A stretch of 64,000 bases of DNA from an uncultured Christensenella sp. (GTDB taxonomy: Bacteria > Bacillota > Clostridia > Christensenellales > Borkfalkiaceae). The translations under genes and the position numbers were made by a program. Below the pieces are notes generated by a model. It saw nothing but the letters and a program-made list of their open reading frames with translations. It did not search any database and was not told the origin of the DNA. The stretch spans positions 121,460 to 185,459 of the forward strand of contig CAJUEV010000003.1 in the NCBI GenBank assembly GCA_910585785.1, read 5' to 3'. This document shows, in pieces, positions 35,110 through 43,454 of the stretch (positions within the stretch are counted from its first letter, which is position 1; each line of letters begins with the position of its first letter).

Positions 35110-35490
35110 ATGAACATTTTTGCAGTTTTAATCTTAATGTTATTCGCCCATATCGTAGACGATTTCTACTTACAAGGCATATTGGCGAAATTAAAACAAA
35201 AAGGTTGGTGGGATGAAAAGGCGCCCGAAAAACTTTACCAATATGATTACATTGTGGCACTTATAATTCACGCTTTAAGTTGGGCGATTATGATTTCATT
35301 ACCGATACTTTTTGTGAGCGCGTGGAATCCGCATTGGGCGATATATCTAATGCTCGGCGCAAACCTTGCGATACACGCGGTTGTGGACGATTTGAAAGCA
35401 AATAAGCACAAAATCAACTTGATAGCAGACCAATCAATACACTTTGTGCAAATAATCGTTACTTGGTGTATTTGGGCGTTTGTACTGTAA
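35110..35490 (+). CDS. small integral membrane protein, possibly DUF3307-like
   Basis: About 126 residues with several hydrophobic segments: IFAVLILMLFAHIVDDFYLQG, YIVALIIHALSWAIMISLPILF, WAIYLMLGANLAIHAVVDD and a C-terminal helix. The paired HIVDDFYLQ and HAVVDDLKANKHKINLIADQSIHF motifs resemble DUF3307-type proteins found in prophages and plasmids. ATG 35110 has GGGGTG 7 bases upstream; GTG 35101 is an alternative. Degraded sequence on both sides suggests a remnant of an accessory insertion. Function unknown. Confidence 0.6.
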   Translation: MNIFAVLILMLFAHIVDDFYLQGILAKLKQKGWWDEKAPEKLYQYDYIVALIIHALSWAIMISLPILFVSAWNPHWAIYLMLGANLAIHAVVDDLKANKHKINLIADQSIHFVQIIVTWCIWAFVL

Positions 35491-35594
35491 AGGAAAAGAA
35501 ATATGACAAAAAGTCAATCGTAGAAGTACGTAAACGGCGCAATTTTGCAAAGTATGCGTCTTACAATCTTTACGATTATTACAGCAACAATTAA
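35466..35594 (+). other. possible 42-codon basic ORF in accessory remnant
   Basis: A GTG-started frame overlaps the end of the membrane protein gene and encodes a Lys/Arg/Tyr-rich peptide (VKEKKYDKKSIVEVRKRRNF, ending YNLYDYYSNN). It has no clear ribosome binding site. Composition looks protein-like, but it may be a fragment. Confidence 0.2.
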
Positions 35595-35620
35595 TTTATA
35601 AATAAAATACGGAGAAATAT

Positions 35621-36142
35621 ATGCAAAATCCTGTTGTTACAATTGAAATGGAAGACGGAAAAGTAATAAAGGCCGAACTTTATCCCGAAAAAGCGCCCAA
35701 CACCGTAAATAATTTTATATCGCTTGTAAAAAGCGGTTTTTACGACGGGGTAATTTTTCACCGCGTTATTTCCGGCTTTATGATACAAGGCGGCGACCCT
35801 GCCGGCGTGGGTACGGGCGGTCCCGGCTATACAATAAAGGGCGAATTCACAATGAACGGGTTTAAAAAGAACGATTTAAAGCATACGCGCGGCGTTCTTT
35901 CAATGGCAAGGGCTATGAATCCCGATTCTGCGGGTTCGCAGTTTTTTATAATGCACCAGAATTCATCGCACCTTGACGGGCAGTACGCCGCTTTCGGAAA
36001 AGTTGTGGAAGGTATTGAAGTCGTCGACGAAATCGCTTCCGTTAAGACGGACTGGAACGATAAGCCCAAAACGCCGCAGGTTATGAAAAAAGTTACGGTT
36101 GAAACTTTCGGGACGGAATATCCCGCGCCCGTCAAATTTTAA
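35621..36142 (+). CDS. cyclophilin-type peptidyl-prolyl cis-trans isomerase
   Basis: Catalyses proline cis-trans isomerisation. Cyclophilin landmarks are APNTVNNFISLVKSGFYDG, IFHRVISGFMIQGGDP, ARAMNPDSAGSQFFI, LDGQYAAFGKV and VVDEI. No signal peptide, so cytoplasmic. 173 residues, the usual size. Ribosome binding site ACGGAG. It is followed 16 bases later by purB. Confidence 0.95.
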   Translation: MQNPVVTIEMEDGKVIKAELYPEKAPNTVNNFISLVKSGFYDGVIFHRVISGFMIQGGDPAGVGTGGPGYTIKGEFTMNGFKKNDLKHTRGVLSMARAMNPDSAGSQFFIMHQNSSHLDGQYAAFGKVVEGIEVVDEIASVKTDWNDKPKTPQVMKKVTVETFGTEYPAPVKF

Positions 36143-36158
36143 TTTTTTGGAGTTTAAT

Positions 36159-37592
36159 ATGGATAATTCCGTTTATCAGAATCCGCTTATAACCCGTTAC
36201 GCAAGTAAGGAAATGTCGGAAAACTTTTCCGATGCAAAACGCTTTAAGTTGTGGAGAAAACTTTGGATTGCGCTTGCCGAAAGCGAAATGGAACTTGGAT
36301 TGAATATTTCGCAAGCGCAAATTTCGGAAATGAAAAAATATGCCGAAGATATAAACTTTGAACTTGCCGAGCAGTACGAAAAACAGGTGCGTCACGACGT
36401 AATGGCGCACGTAAAGGCTTTCGGCGCGCAGGCGGTTTCGGCAGAGCCTATTATTCACCTCGGCGCAACAAGCTGTTTTGTAGATTGCAATTCGGAACTT
36501 ATTATAATTGCGGACGCGCTTGAAATAATAAAGACAAAACTTGTAAACGTTATGGACAAACTTTCAAAGTTTGCTTTAAAATACAAGGATTTGCCCGCGT
36601 TGGGATTTACCCATTTGCAGCCCGCGCAGTTGACGACCGTAGGCAAGCGCGCAACGCTTTGGTTGCAGGATTTGACGATGGATTATCATAATCTCGTCAA
36701 TCTTCAAAAATCTTTTAAATTGCGCGGAGTCAAAGGCACAACCGGCACTCAGGCAAGCTTTATGGAACTTTTCGGCGGAGACGAAAAGAAAGTAAAGGAC
36801 CTTGAAAAGCGCGTCGTTAAAAAACTCGGTTACGACAAAGTATACGGCGTTACGGGACAGACTTATCCCAGAAAATTCGATTATAATGTTCTTTGCGTAC
36901 TTTCTCAGATAGCGCAAAGCGCTTACAAATTTTCTAACGACATACGTATTTTGCAGAATATGAAGGAAATTGAAGAACCGTTTGAGAAATCTCAAATAGG
37001 TTCTTCCGCAATGGCTTATAAGCGCAATCCTATGCGCAGCGAAAGAATGGGTTCGTTGGCAAGATTTGTTATCTCTTTGCCTATGAACAGCGCTATAACG
37101 GCGGGCACACAGTGGTTTGAACGAACTTTGGACGACTCCGCCAACAGAAGAATAGTAACGGCGCAGGCTTTTCTTGCTTTGGACGGCATTTTAAACGTTT
37201 ATATGAACGTTTCGGAAAATCTTGTCGTTTACGAAAAAATAATCGCAAGGCACATTGCTGCGGAACTTCCGTTTATGGCTACCGAAAATATAATAATGGA
37301 GTGCGTTAAAGCGGGGGGCAGCCGCCAGCAGCTTCACGAAAGAATAAGAGTTTTATCTATGGAAGCCGCAAAAAACGTAAAAGAAAAGGGGCTTGAAAAC
37401 AATCTGATAGACCTTATTAAAGGATGCGAGGATTTTGCGCCCGTACACGGCAAACTTGATAAAATTCTTGACGCACGCAACTTTATAGGCAGGGCGCCGT
37501 CGCAAACGGTTGAGTTTATTCAAGATGAAGTAGAGCCTGTTTTAAAGGAAAACGCTGCGGTTCTCGGACAAAAAGGCGACGTCAGGGTTTGA
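36159..37592 (+). CDS. purB: adenylosuccinate lyase
   Basis: Acts twice in purine synthesis, on SAICAR and on adenylosuccinate. The fumarase/aspartase-fold signature loop is GSSAMAYKRNPMRSE. RHDVMAHVKAFG and IHLGATSCFVDCN carry the catalytic histidine region. The ATG at 36159 (MDNSVYQNPL) with TTGGAG upstream is preferred over longer in-frame starts that would run into the cyclophilin gene. 477 residues, normal. Confidence 0.96.
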   Translation: MDNSVYQNPLITRYASKEMSENFSDAKRFKLWRKLWIALAESEMELGLNISQAQISEMKKYAEDINFELAEQYEKQVRHDVMAHVKAFGAQAVSAEPIIHLGATSCFVDCNSELIIIADALEIIKTKLVNVMDKLSKFALKYKDLPALGFTHLQPAQLTTVGKRATLWLQDLTMDYHNLVNLQKSFKLRGVKGTTGTQASFMELFGGDEKKVKDLEKRVVKKLGYDKVYGVTGQTYPRKFDYNVLCVLSQIAQSAYKFSNDIRILQNMKEIEEPFEKSQIGSSAMAYKRNPMRSERMGSLARFVISLPMNSAITAGTQWFERTLDDSANRRIVTAQAFLALDGILNVYMNVSENLVVYEKIIARHIAAELPFMATENIIMECVKAGGSRQQLHERIRVLSMEAAKNVKEKGLENNLIDLIKGCEDFAPVHGKLDKILDARNFIGRAPSQTVEFIQDEVEPVLKENAAVLGQKGDVRV

Positions 37593-37629
37593 TTTTTGAC
37601 AAAACTTGGCAAGTTTATTGCGTTTGGCG

Positions 37630-37662
37630 CATAAAAAAACTTGCCCGAAAAAATCGGACAAG
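37630..37662 (-). terminator. terminator of tRNA-Trp
   Basis: On the minus strand, CTTGTCCGA-TTTTT-TCGGGCAAG forms a 9-bp stem with one G-U pair, followed by TTTTTTTATG. It lies just after the tRNA 3' end. Confidence 0.75.
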
Positions 37663-37665
37663 CGA

Positions 37666-37740
37666 TGGCAGGGGCGACACGATTCGAACATGCAACCGAC
37701 GGTTTTGGAGACCGCGACTCTACCGTTGAGCTACACCCCT
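37666..37740 (-). tRNA. tRNA-Trp (CCA anticodon)
   Basis: Minus-strand cloverleaf with acceptor stem AGGGGTG/CGCCCCT, D-arm GCTCAACGGTAGAGT, anticodon loop CTCCAAA with anticodon CCA, T-arm with GTTCGAATC, discriminator G and encoded CCA end. It stands alone with its own promoter and terminator, embedded between purB and proC on the opposite strand. Confidence 0.96.
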
Positions 37741-37751
37741 AAGGTGAATTG

Positions 37752-37780
37752 ATTATATAATATAAGTATTTTTTAGTCAA
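37752..37780 (-). promoter_or_regulatory. promoter of tRNA-Trp
   Basis: Minus strand: TTGACT (37780-37775), 17 bases, TATAAT (37757-37752). It points at the tRNA gene. Confidence 0.7.
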
Positions 37781-37800
37781 CTGTTTTCGGAGATTAATTT

Positions 37801-38610
37801 ATGAAAAAACAATACAAACTCGGCGTAATAGGCAGCGGTGAAACAGTCAACGCAATATTGAAGGGAGCGGTTCTTTCCGACTTTATACGTCCGAAAAAAA
37901 TTATAGTGAACGCAGTTACGGAAGAAGATACTGAAAACGCGCAAGATTTAGGCTTGCATATTACAGACGACAACAGGTATATTGCGGAAAACTGCGAATT
38001 TTTGCTCGTTGCCGTTAATCCTGTCGATTTTGAAGATACGGTCAAAAGTCTGGAAGGGTTCAGACCGGAAAAAGTTATTTCAGTTATGGCGGGAGTCAAA
38101 AAGAACACAATTAAAAACTTGCTCGGCGTCGGTTTAATTAAAGTTGCGCGCAGTGTTTTAAACGCGCCCAGCGTAATAGGCAGCGGCTCGATTTGTCTTG
38201 ATATGACCGACTTTAACAAGTCGACGGACGACACAGAGTTTATTTACGGGCTTTTTGCAAATTTAGGCATCGTCGTAAGCGTTGACGAAAGCAAATTGCA
38301 CGCTTCCGCGGCTTTAAGCGACGGCGGCACCGCTTCTGTGTTTATGTTTATTCAAAGCCTTATCGAAGCGGGCGTAAAACAAGGTTTGCCTAAGGGCGAG
38401 GCGAAAATAATTGCGGTGCAGACGGTTTTGGGATGCGCCGAAATGGTTCAGCGCGAAGAAAATTCGGTAGACGAATTGCTTATCAACTCTTGCGGCAAAA
38501 ACGGCGGCATAGAGACGGTTAAAGTTTTGGAAGACGGCGGTTTCCGTCGTATTGTGTGCAATGCGATAGACGCAAGCGCAGCCCGCACGGAAGACGTTTC
38601 GGACAAATGA
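37801..38610 (+). CDS. proC: pyrroline-5-carboxylate reductase
   Basis: NAD(P)H-dependent last step of proline synthesis. The Rossmann start is LGVIGSGETVNAILKG, with VNPVDFEDTVKSL and a C-terminal domain carrying SAALSDGGTASVFMFIQSLIEAGVKQGL, which matches the family's ALSGSGPAY-type loop in altered form. 269 residues, typical. Ribosome binding site CGGAGA. The stop overlaps the rnhA start (ATGA). Homologous dehydrogenases of similar fold are possible, but ProC is the best fit. Confidence 0.88.
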   Translation: MKKQYKLGVIGSGETVNAILKGAVLSDFIRPKKIIVNAVTEEDTENAQDLGLHITDDNRYIAENCEFLLVAVNPVDFEDTVKSLEGFRPEKVISVMAGVKKNTIKNLLGVGLIKVARSVLNAPSVIGSGSICLDMTDFNKSTDDTEFIYGLFANLGIVVSVDESKLHASAALSDGGTASVFMFIQSLIEAGVKQGLPKGEAKIIAVQTVLGCAEMVQREENSVDELLINSCGKNGGIETVKVLEDGGFRRIVCNAIDASAARTEDVSDK

Positions 38611-39053
38611 AAAAAGTCATTTTGTATACCGACGGCGCGTGTTCGGGCAATCCCGGTATAGGCGGTTGGGGTGCCGTGCTTATGTTTAAAGGCGTTGAAA
38701 AGCGTATTTCGGGCGCGGAGTCTTCCACAACTAACAACCGTATGGAAATGACGGCGGTAATCGAAGGGCTGAAAAGCCTTAAAGAACCGTGCGAAGTCGA
38801 GGTTTATAGCGATTCCGCATATACGGTAAACGCTTTTGAAAACGGCTGGATTTACAGTTGGGAAAAAAACGGTTTTAAAAAAGCCGACAACAAGCCGGTA
38901 TTAAATACGGATTTATGGCAAATTTTGTTGCAGTTAACCCGCGTGCATAAAGTAAGATTTATAAAAGTAAAGGGGCACGCTGACAACGAATATAATAATA
39001 TTTGCGACAAGCTTGCAACCGACGCCGTTAAAAATTTCAAGAACGGATTATAA
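38607..39053 (+). CDS. rnhA: ribonuclease HI
   Basis: Removes RNA from RNA-DNA hybrids. The four carboxylates are visible in YTDGACSGNPGIGGWG, NNRMEMTAVIEGL, VYSDSAYTVNAF and KGHADNEYNNICDKLA. The ATG at 38607 is chosen because YTDGACSGNP should be near residue 7; an upstream in-frame start lies inside proC. 148 residues, standard. Overlaps proC by 4 bases. Confidence 0.96.
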   Translation: MKKVILYTDGACSGNPGIGGWGAVLMFKGVEKRISGAESSTTNNRMEMTAVIEGLKSLKEPCEVEVYSDSAYTVNAFENGWIYSWEKNGFKKADNKPVLNTDLWQILLQLTRVHKVRFIKVKGHADNEYNNICDKLATDAVKNFKNGL

Positions 39054-39086
39054 AACTTTTTAAAATTATATATAATAATAGTGTTT

Positions 39087-40001
39087 ATGAAGCGCATTGA
39101 AGTTTTAAAACACTGTTTTAACGTTTTGGCAGTCGTGCTTTTGGGTGCGGTTGCCTTTCTTTTTACCGCTTACGGTCTGTTGTATAAAAACGTAAGTTTT
39201 ATTGCCGAAAATTTTAACGTTTTGATGTCGCTTGCCGCCGGCGGCAGCCTTTTTGCCGTAATTTCCGGTATTCTTTTTTATATTTGCAAAAATCAGTCGC
39301 TTTACCGCCTGACTATTTGCCTTACCGTTTTTCTGGACATATGCGCAGTTATATTCTTTTCGCTATGCGCAACCGGTTTGATTGGAAAGATAAACAGCGT
39401 CGAGTCGCTTAGACAATATATTCAGCAAGCGGGCGGAATGGCGGCTGTCATTTATATTGTTTTCAGTTTTTTGCAGGTTGTTTTACTGCCCGTGCCCGGC
39501 TCGGTTGCGGTTGCTGCGGGAGTGGCAATGTTCGGTCCTTTCAAATGCGCAGTTTACAGTTTTACGGGGATTGTTCTTGGCTCGGTTGCGGCGTTTGCGA
39601 TAGGGCGATGGATAGGCTATAAGGCGGTTTGCTGGATTGTAGGCGGCGACAGTCTTGACAAATGGCTTGAAAAATTGAAGGGAAAGGACTATCTTATCCT
39701 TTCGCTTATGTTTCTTTTGCCTATGTTTCCGGACGATATTTTGTGCTTTGTCGCGGGATTGTCCTCTATGACGTGGCCGTATTTTTTGGGAATGATTACC
39801 ATAACAAGGGCTATTTCGGTCTTTACCACCGCATATTCGTTTGAGCTTATTCCGTTCACAACTTGGTGGGGGATTTTGATATGGGCTGTGCTTGCCGCAA
39901 TGATAGCGGTCAGTTTTTGGTTGGTTTGCAAATATTCAACGCAGATAGACGCGTTTTTGAAGAAAAAGCTAAAAATACAAGGCAAAAAAAGAGGGGATTG
40001 A
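39087..40001 (+). CDS. VTT-domain (TVP38/TMEM64, DedA-related) membrane protein
   Basis: About 304 residues with six or more hydrophobic segments. The VTT core has VLLPVPGSVAVAAGVAMFGPFKCAVYSFTGIVLGSVAAFAIGRWIG and MFLLPMFPDDILCFVAGLSSM. Family members are lipid scramblases or transporters of undecaprenyl-phosphate and related lipids; the substrate here is unknown. ATG 39087 is preferred, and GTG 39081 is also in frame. No ribosome binding site is visible. A TATAAT at 39071 lies only 11 bases upstream, again suggesting a very short leader. Confidence 0.82.
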   Translation: MKRIEVLKHCFNVLAVVLLGAVAFLFTAYGLLYKNVSFIAENFNVLMSLAAGGSLFAVISGILFYICKNQSLYRLTICLTVFLDICAVIFFSLCATGLIGKINSVESLRQYIQQAGGMAAVIYIVFSFLQVVLLPVPGSVAVAAGVAMFGPFKCAVYSFTGIVLGSVAAFAIGRWIGYKAVCWIVGGDSLDKWLEKLKGKDYLILSLMFLLPMFPDDILCFVAGLSSMTWPYFLGMITITRAISVFTTAYSFELIPFTTWWGILIWAVLAAMIAVSFWLVCKYSTQIDAFLKKKLKIQGKKRGD

Positions 40002-40014
40002 ATCTCCTTTTTTT
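39984..40014 (+). terminator. terminator after the VTT protein gene
   Basis: A-tract, AGGGGA-TTGAA-TCTCCT hairpin and a T7 tract form a terminator that overlaps the stop codon. With the A/T pairs the stem is over 10 bp. Confidence 0.65.
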
Positions 40015-40063
40015 AATGTTTAAATAAAACGAAAAGTTTTGATAATTTTTTATCAAATTTAAT

Positions 40064-40091
40064 TTGCGTTTGCAAAATTTTGTGATAAAAT
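40064..40091 (+). promoter_or_regulatory. promoter of the decarboxylase operon
   Basis: TTGCGT (40064-40069), 16 bases, TAAAAT (40086-40091), then a TTGGAG ribosome binding site before ATG 40126. The -35 is weak. Confidence 0.45.
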
Positions 40092-40125
40092 GTATTAGTA
40101 GGAAAATTCGGTATTTGGAGTTTTT

Positions 40126-41505
40126 ATGGATAAAATAACCTTATTGCAAAAGCGTAAAAAGCAACTTTTCGAAGCGGGAAAGGGCGTAAGAGAAGATATT
40201 AATTCTCTTATAGACGAAAATAGTTTTGTCGAACTTTCTTCTTTCAGTTTTTCGGAAAACGAGTTTTACGGCGAAAAAGCGGAAGGAGAGGGCGTTGTTA
40301 CGGGCTTTGCCACTATCAACGACTATCCTTTTTATATTGTCGCGCAAAATCCTGCGTGCCTTTCCGGTGGCGTAAGCAAATCGAATTGCGAAAAAATAGC
40401 AAAATGTTTAAATCAGGCGGAAAAAACCTCTACGCCCGTAATATATTTGCTTTCTTCAATGGGCGTTCGCGTTGGCGAAGGTGTAAACGTGCTTGAAGGG
40501 CTTGCGGGACTTATTTTGAAAGCTTCGCAGCTGAAAGGAAGCATACCGCAATATCTTATAGTAAACGGTGAAGTTTACGGGCAAATCTCTCTTTTGGCGG
40601 GGCTTTGCGATTTTAACTTTTTTATTGATAAAAAGAGTGCGCTTGCCGCTAACAGCCCGTTGGTTATAAGCGCAAAAAATAATAAAAATCTTTCAAAATT
40701 CGATATTGGCGGCGCAAAAGGACTTGATAGAGCAAATCTTGCCTCGTTTACCGTAAAAAACTTTGCCGAAATAAAAAAGACTATATTTGAAGTAAACGAA
40801 ATAATATCAAAGCCGATTATCGACTGCGGCGAGGATTTGAATTTGTCTTTGCCTGCTTTGGATAAAAAAGCGGACGGCAAAACTATAAAGACGGTATTTG
40901 ACAAAGAGTATGCTGTTGAACTCGGCGCGTCGTTTTGTTCCGAAGTGAAATGCTATTTGGCGAGAGTCGGCGGTATTGCCGTTGCTGCCGTGGTGTTTGA
41001 CGGGGAAAACGGAGTTGAACTCAACGCATTAAACGTCAGGAAGTTAAAGGACTTTGCTGAGTTTGCAAGCTGCTACGAACTTCCTTACGTCACATTTGTA
41101 AACACTTTGGGTATAAGCGCGGACATTTCCACCAACAACAGTTTGGTAATACGTGAAATAGGTGAATACGTTTCAGTTTTGGACTGTATAAATACTGCAA
41201 AAATTTCGGTTGTATACGGAAAAGCCGTCGGGCTTGGATACACTGTTTTTGCGGCAAAATCTATTGGTTACGATTATTGCTACGCCTTTGCAAATTCTAA
41301 AATTGCGCTGTTTGACAGCGTTCAAGGCGCCGAAATAGAATTTTCGGAAGAAAAGAAAATAGACAAAAATAAGTTGGCTGAAAAATATGCGGATGAAAAT
41401 TCCGACCCGATTAACGCCGCAAAAGGCGGATATATTGACAATATAATTCAGCCGGCGTTTGTAAAGCAGTATTTAATTGTTTCGTTGCAGATGCTTTTGA
41501 AGTGA
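40126..41505 (+). CDS. divergent biotin-dependent carboxyltransferase subunit (MmdA/AccD-PccB family)
   Basis: A crotonase-fold carboxyltransferase of 459 residues. EGEGVVTGFATINDYPFYIVAQN matches the GDGVVTGYGTINGR region of MmdA. Where MmdA has SGGAR and GPCAGGAVYSPA, the glycine-rich oxyanion-hole loops, this protein reads SMGVRVGEGVNVLEG and NGEVYGQISLLAGLCDF. Acyl-CoA binding or catalysis may thus be altered. It is first in an operon with OadG, biotin carrier, OadB and OadA-type genes. A structural or changed-substrate role is possible. Confidence 0.75.
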   Translation: MDKITLLQKRKKQLFEAGKGVREDINSLIDENSFVELSSFSFSENEFYGEKAEGEGVVTGFATINDYPFYIVAQNPACLSGGVSKSNCEKIAKCLNQAEKTSTPVIYLLSSMGVRVGEGVNVLEGLAGLILKASQLKGSIPQYLIVNGEVYGQISLLAGLCDFNFFIDKKSALAANSPLVISAKNNKNLSKFDIGGAKGLDRANLASFTVKNFAEIKKTIFEVNEIISKPIIDCGEDLNLSLPALDKKADGKTIKTVFDKEYAVELGASFCSEVKCYLARVGGIAVAAVVFDGENGVELNALNVRKLKDFAEFASCYELPYVTFVNTLGISADISTNNSLVIREIGEYVSVLDCINTAKISVVYGKAVGLGYTVFAAKSIGYDYCYAFANSKIALFDSVQGAEIEFSEEKKIDKNKLAEKYADENSDPINAAKGGYIDNIIQPAFVKQYLIVSLQMLLK

Positions 41506-41512
41506 GGCGGAA

Positions 41513-41863
41513 ATGAGTTTAAATTTATTATCTCTTATAAATCAGTCCGGCAGTTTAAGTTTCGGCGAAGCCTGCATTTATGCCTTAATCGGTTTCGGCG
41601 TAGTTTTTGCGGGCATTGTGTTGATTATTTTCATAATCTGGCTTATAGGTCTGCTTATGAGAAAAACCGACAACCTTGCGTTTTTAAACAAAATCGGCAA
41701 AAGGAAAAAGAAGGTTCAATCTCCCGCGCAGACGGCGGTTGCGGGCGAGTCCGAAGACGTGCCTGCGGAAATAAAAGCGGCGATTGTGGCGGCGATTATG
41801 GCGTATTACGTTGAAGATAAGCCTGAATGTGAATTCAAAGTAAAAAGAATTAAAAAATTATAA
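41513..41863 (+). CDS. decarboxylase gamma chain, OadG family
   Basis: A 116-residue protein with one N-terminal transmembrane helix (ALIGFGVVFAGIVLIIFIIWLIGLL) and a charged tail ending in an OadG-like AAIVAAIMAYY segment. In Na+-pumping decarboxylases the gamma subunit anchors and assembles the complex. It lies 7 bases after the carboxyltransferase gene and 20 before the biotin carrier. Confidence 0.85.
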   Translation: MSLNLLSLINQSGSLSFGEACIYALIGFGVVFAGIVLIIFIIWLIGLLMRKTDNLAFLNKIGKRKKKVQSPAQTAVAGESEDVPAEIKAAIVAAIMAYYVEDKPECEFKVKRIKKL

Positions 41864-41883
41864 GGAACTTTAAAGGAGTTTTT

Positions 41884-42237
41884 ATGCGTAATTTTGTAGT
41901 TACTATCGACGGAAAAAGTTATTCGGTCGGCGTAGAGGAAGTAGGCGGCGACGGTGCGGAAGTTAAAACCATTGCACCCGTTGCGCAACAGGCAGCGACA
42001 GTTTCCGCGCCCAAAGTAGCGGTAAACGGTGAAAAAGTGCTTTCACCTTTCCCCGGAATGATAAAAAATATTCTTGTTTCGGACGGCGCTACGGTGAAAA
42101 AGGACCAGCCGATTATAGTGCTTGAAGCAATGAAAATGGATAATGAAATTACTGCGCCCTGCGACGGCAAGGTGACGATTAATGTGACTAAGGGCGCTAA
42201 CGTGGAAACCAACGCGCTGCTTGCGGTAATAGGCTGA
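41884..42237 (+). CDS. biotin carrier protein (biotin/lipoyl attachment domain)
   Basis: The 117-residue carrier has the biotinylation motif VLEAMKMDNEI (Lys about 83) in a complete biotinyl domain (VLSPFPGMIKNILVSDGATV ... TAPCDGKVTINVTKGANV). A short N-terminal region and a flexible Ala/Val/Pro linker precede it. It carries CO2 between carboxyltransferase and the membrane decarboxylase. Ribosome binding site AAAGGAG. Confidence 0.94.
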   Translation: MRNFVVTIDGKSYSVGVEEVGGDGAEVKTIAPVAQQAATVSAPKVAVNGEKVLSPFPGMIKNILVSDGATVKKDQPIIVLEAMKMDNEITAPCDGKVTINVTKGANVETNALLAVIG

Positions 42238-42247
42238 CGGAGGAATT

Positions 42248-43438
42248 ATGCAAAGTCTACTTGCGGTAGACTTTGGCGAAATATTCGGCAATTTATACGA
42301 ATCAATGGGATTTGTCCAGGGTACAGACTGGAAAAATTATGTTATGCTGTTGATTTCGTTTGTTCTGATGTATCTCGCCATAGTCAAAAAATTTGAGCCA
42401 ATGCTGCTTTTGCCCATTGCCTTCGGTATGTTTTTGATTAACATACCCGGCGCAGAAAAAGTACTTTGGGGCACTCATCCCGAGGGTGATAATTCGTACG
42501 ATGCCGTAGAACCTGCTACCCGCGGACTGTTATGGTATTTGTATTTCGGCGTTGATAAGGTAATTTATCCGCCGTTGATATTTCTTGGAATAGGCGCTAT
42601 GACGGATTTCGGTCCGTTGATAGCAAACCCCAAAAGTATGTTGATAGGCGCGGGCGCGCAGCTTGGCATATTTATAGCGTTTATTCTTGCTTCCGTTTTA
42701 GGTTTCTCGGCTGCGGCTGCGGCGGCAATCGCGATAATCGGCGGGGCGGACGGTCCTACGGCAATTATGGTTACGTCAAAACTGGCGCCAGATTTAATTT
42801 CTGCGATAGCGGTTGCGGCATATTCGTATATGGCGTTGATACCTATTATACAAAAACCTTTAATGAAGTTGCTTACAACCAAAAAAGAACGCGCAATTCG
42901 TATGAAGCCGCTTCGGCAAGTAAGCAAACTTGAAAAAATACTGTTTCCCATTGTGGTAACGCTGGTTGTAGGTTTGATTTTGCCCGATTCGATAACCCTT
43001 TTGGGTATGCTTATGCTGGGAAATCTGATGAAGGAGTCTGGCGTGGTTGACAGACTTTCCACTCAGGCGCAAAACGGATTGATGAACACAATAACCATTT
43101 TCCTCGGCGTTTCGGTTGGGTGTAAAGCAAAGGGCAGCATTTTCCTTAGTGCGGAAACGCTTGCAATTATCGGTTTGGGATTATTTGCCTTTATTTTGGG
43201 AACTATCGGCGGACTTTTGGTTGCAAAAATTATGTGCCTTGTAACAAAGGGCAAAATTAATCCGCTTATAGGCTCGGCAGGGGTTTCGGCGGTGCCGATG
43301 GCGGCGAGAATTTCGGAAGACGTCGGACGTGAGTACGACCCTCAAAATCATTTGCTTATGCACGCTATGGGACCGAACGTTGCCGGAGTTATCGGCTCGG
43401 CGATTGCTGCGGGCGTGTTGCTTGCCTGCTTCGGTTAA
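42248..43438 (+). CDS. Na+-translocating decarboxylase beta chain (OadB/MmdB/GcdB)
   Basis: Multi-spanning membrane subunit that decarboxylates carboxybiotin and exports Na+. The signature with the essential Asp is IIGGADGPTAIMVTSKLAP (about 162-180), and a second conserved block is SAGVSAVPMAAR. There are about nine or more hydrophobic segments and 396 residues. In Clostridia such pumps add to the sodium motive force. The substrate depends on the carboxyltransferase partner. Confidence 0.94.
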   Translation: MQSLLAVDFGEIFGNLYESMGFVQGTDWKNYVMLLISFVLMYLAIVKKFEPMLLLPIAFGMFLINIPGAEKVLWGTHPEGDNSYDAVEPATRGLLWYLYFGVDKVIYPPLIFLGIGAMTDFGPLIANPKSMLIGAGAQLGIFIAFILASVLGFSAAAAAAIAIIGGADGPTAIMVTSKLAPDLISAIAVAAYSYMALIPIIQKPLMKLLTTKKERAIRMKPLRQVSKLEKILFPIVVTLVVGLILPDSITLLGMLMLGNLMKESGVVDRLSTQAQNGLMNTITIFLGVSVGCKAKGSIFLSAETLAIIGLGLFAFILGTIGGLLVAKIMCLVTKGKINPLIGSAGVSAVPMAARISEDVGREYDPQNHLLMHAMGPNVAGVIGSAIAAGVLLACFG

Positions 43439-43454
43439 AAGGAGTTTTAAATTT

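Noticed and set aside
36099..36158. 20-residue N-terminal extension of purB
   Set aside because: It overlaps the cyclophilin gene; the ATG at 36159 has its own ribosome binding site and matches the family start.
37600..37660. Plus-strand terminator of purB
   Set aside because: GGCAAGTTT ... AAACTTGCC can pair, but the loop is about 20 bases and no T tract follows on the plus strand; the sequence is better explained by the tRNA-Trp terminator on the minus strand.
43329..43454. 42-residue N-terminal extension of the OadA-type gene
   Set aside because: It overlaps the oadB 3' end, has low-quality protein sequence, and a good AAAGGAG site precedes the internal ATG at 43455.
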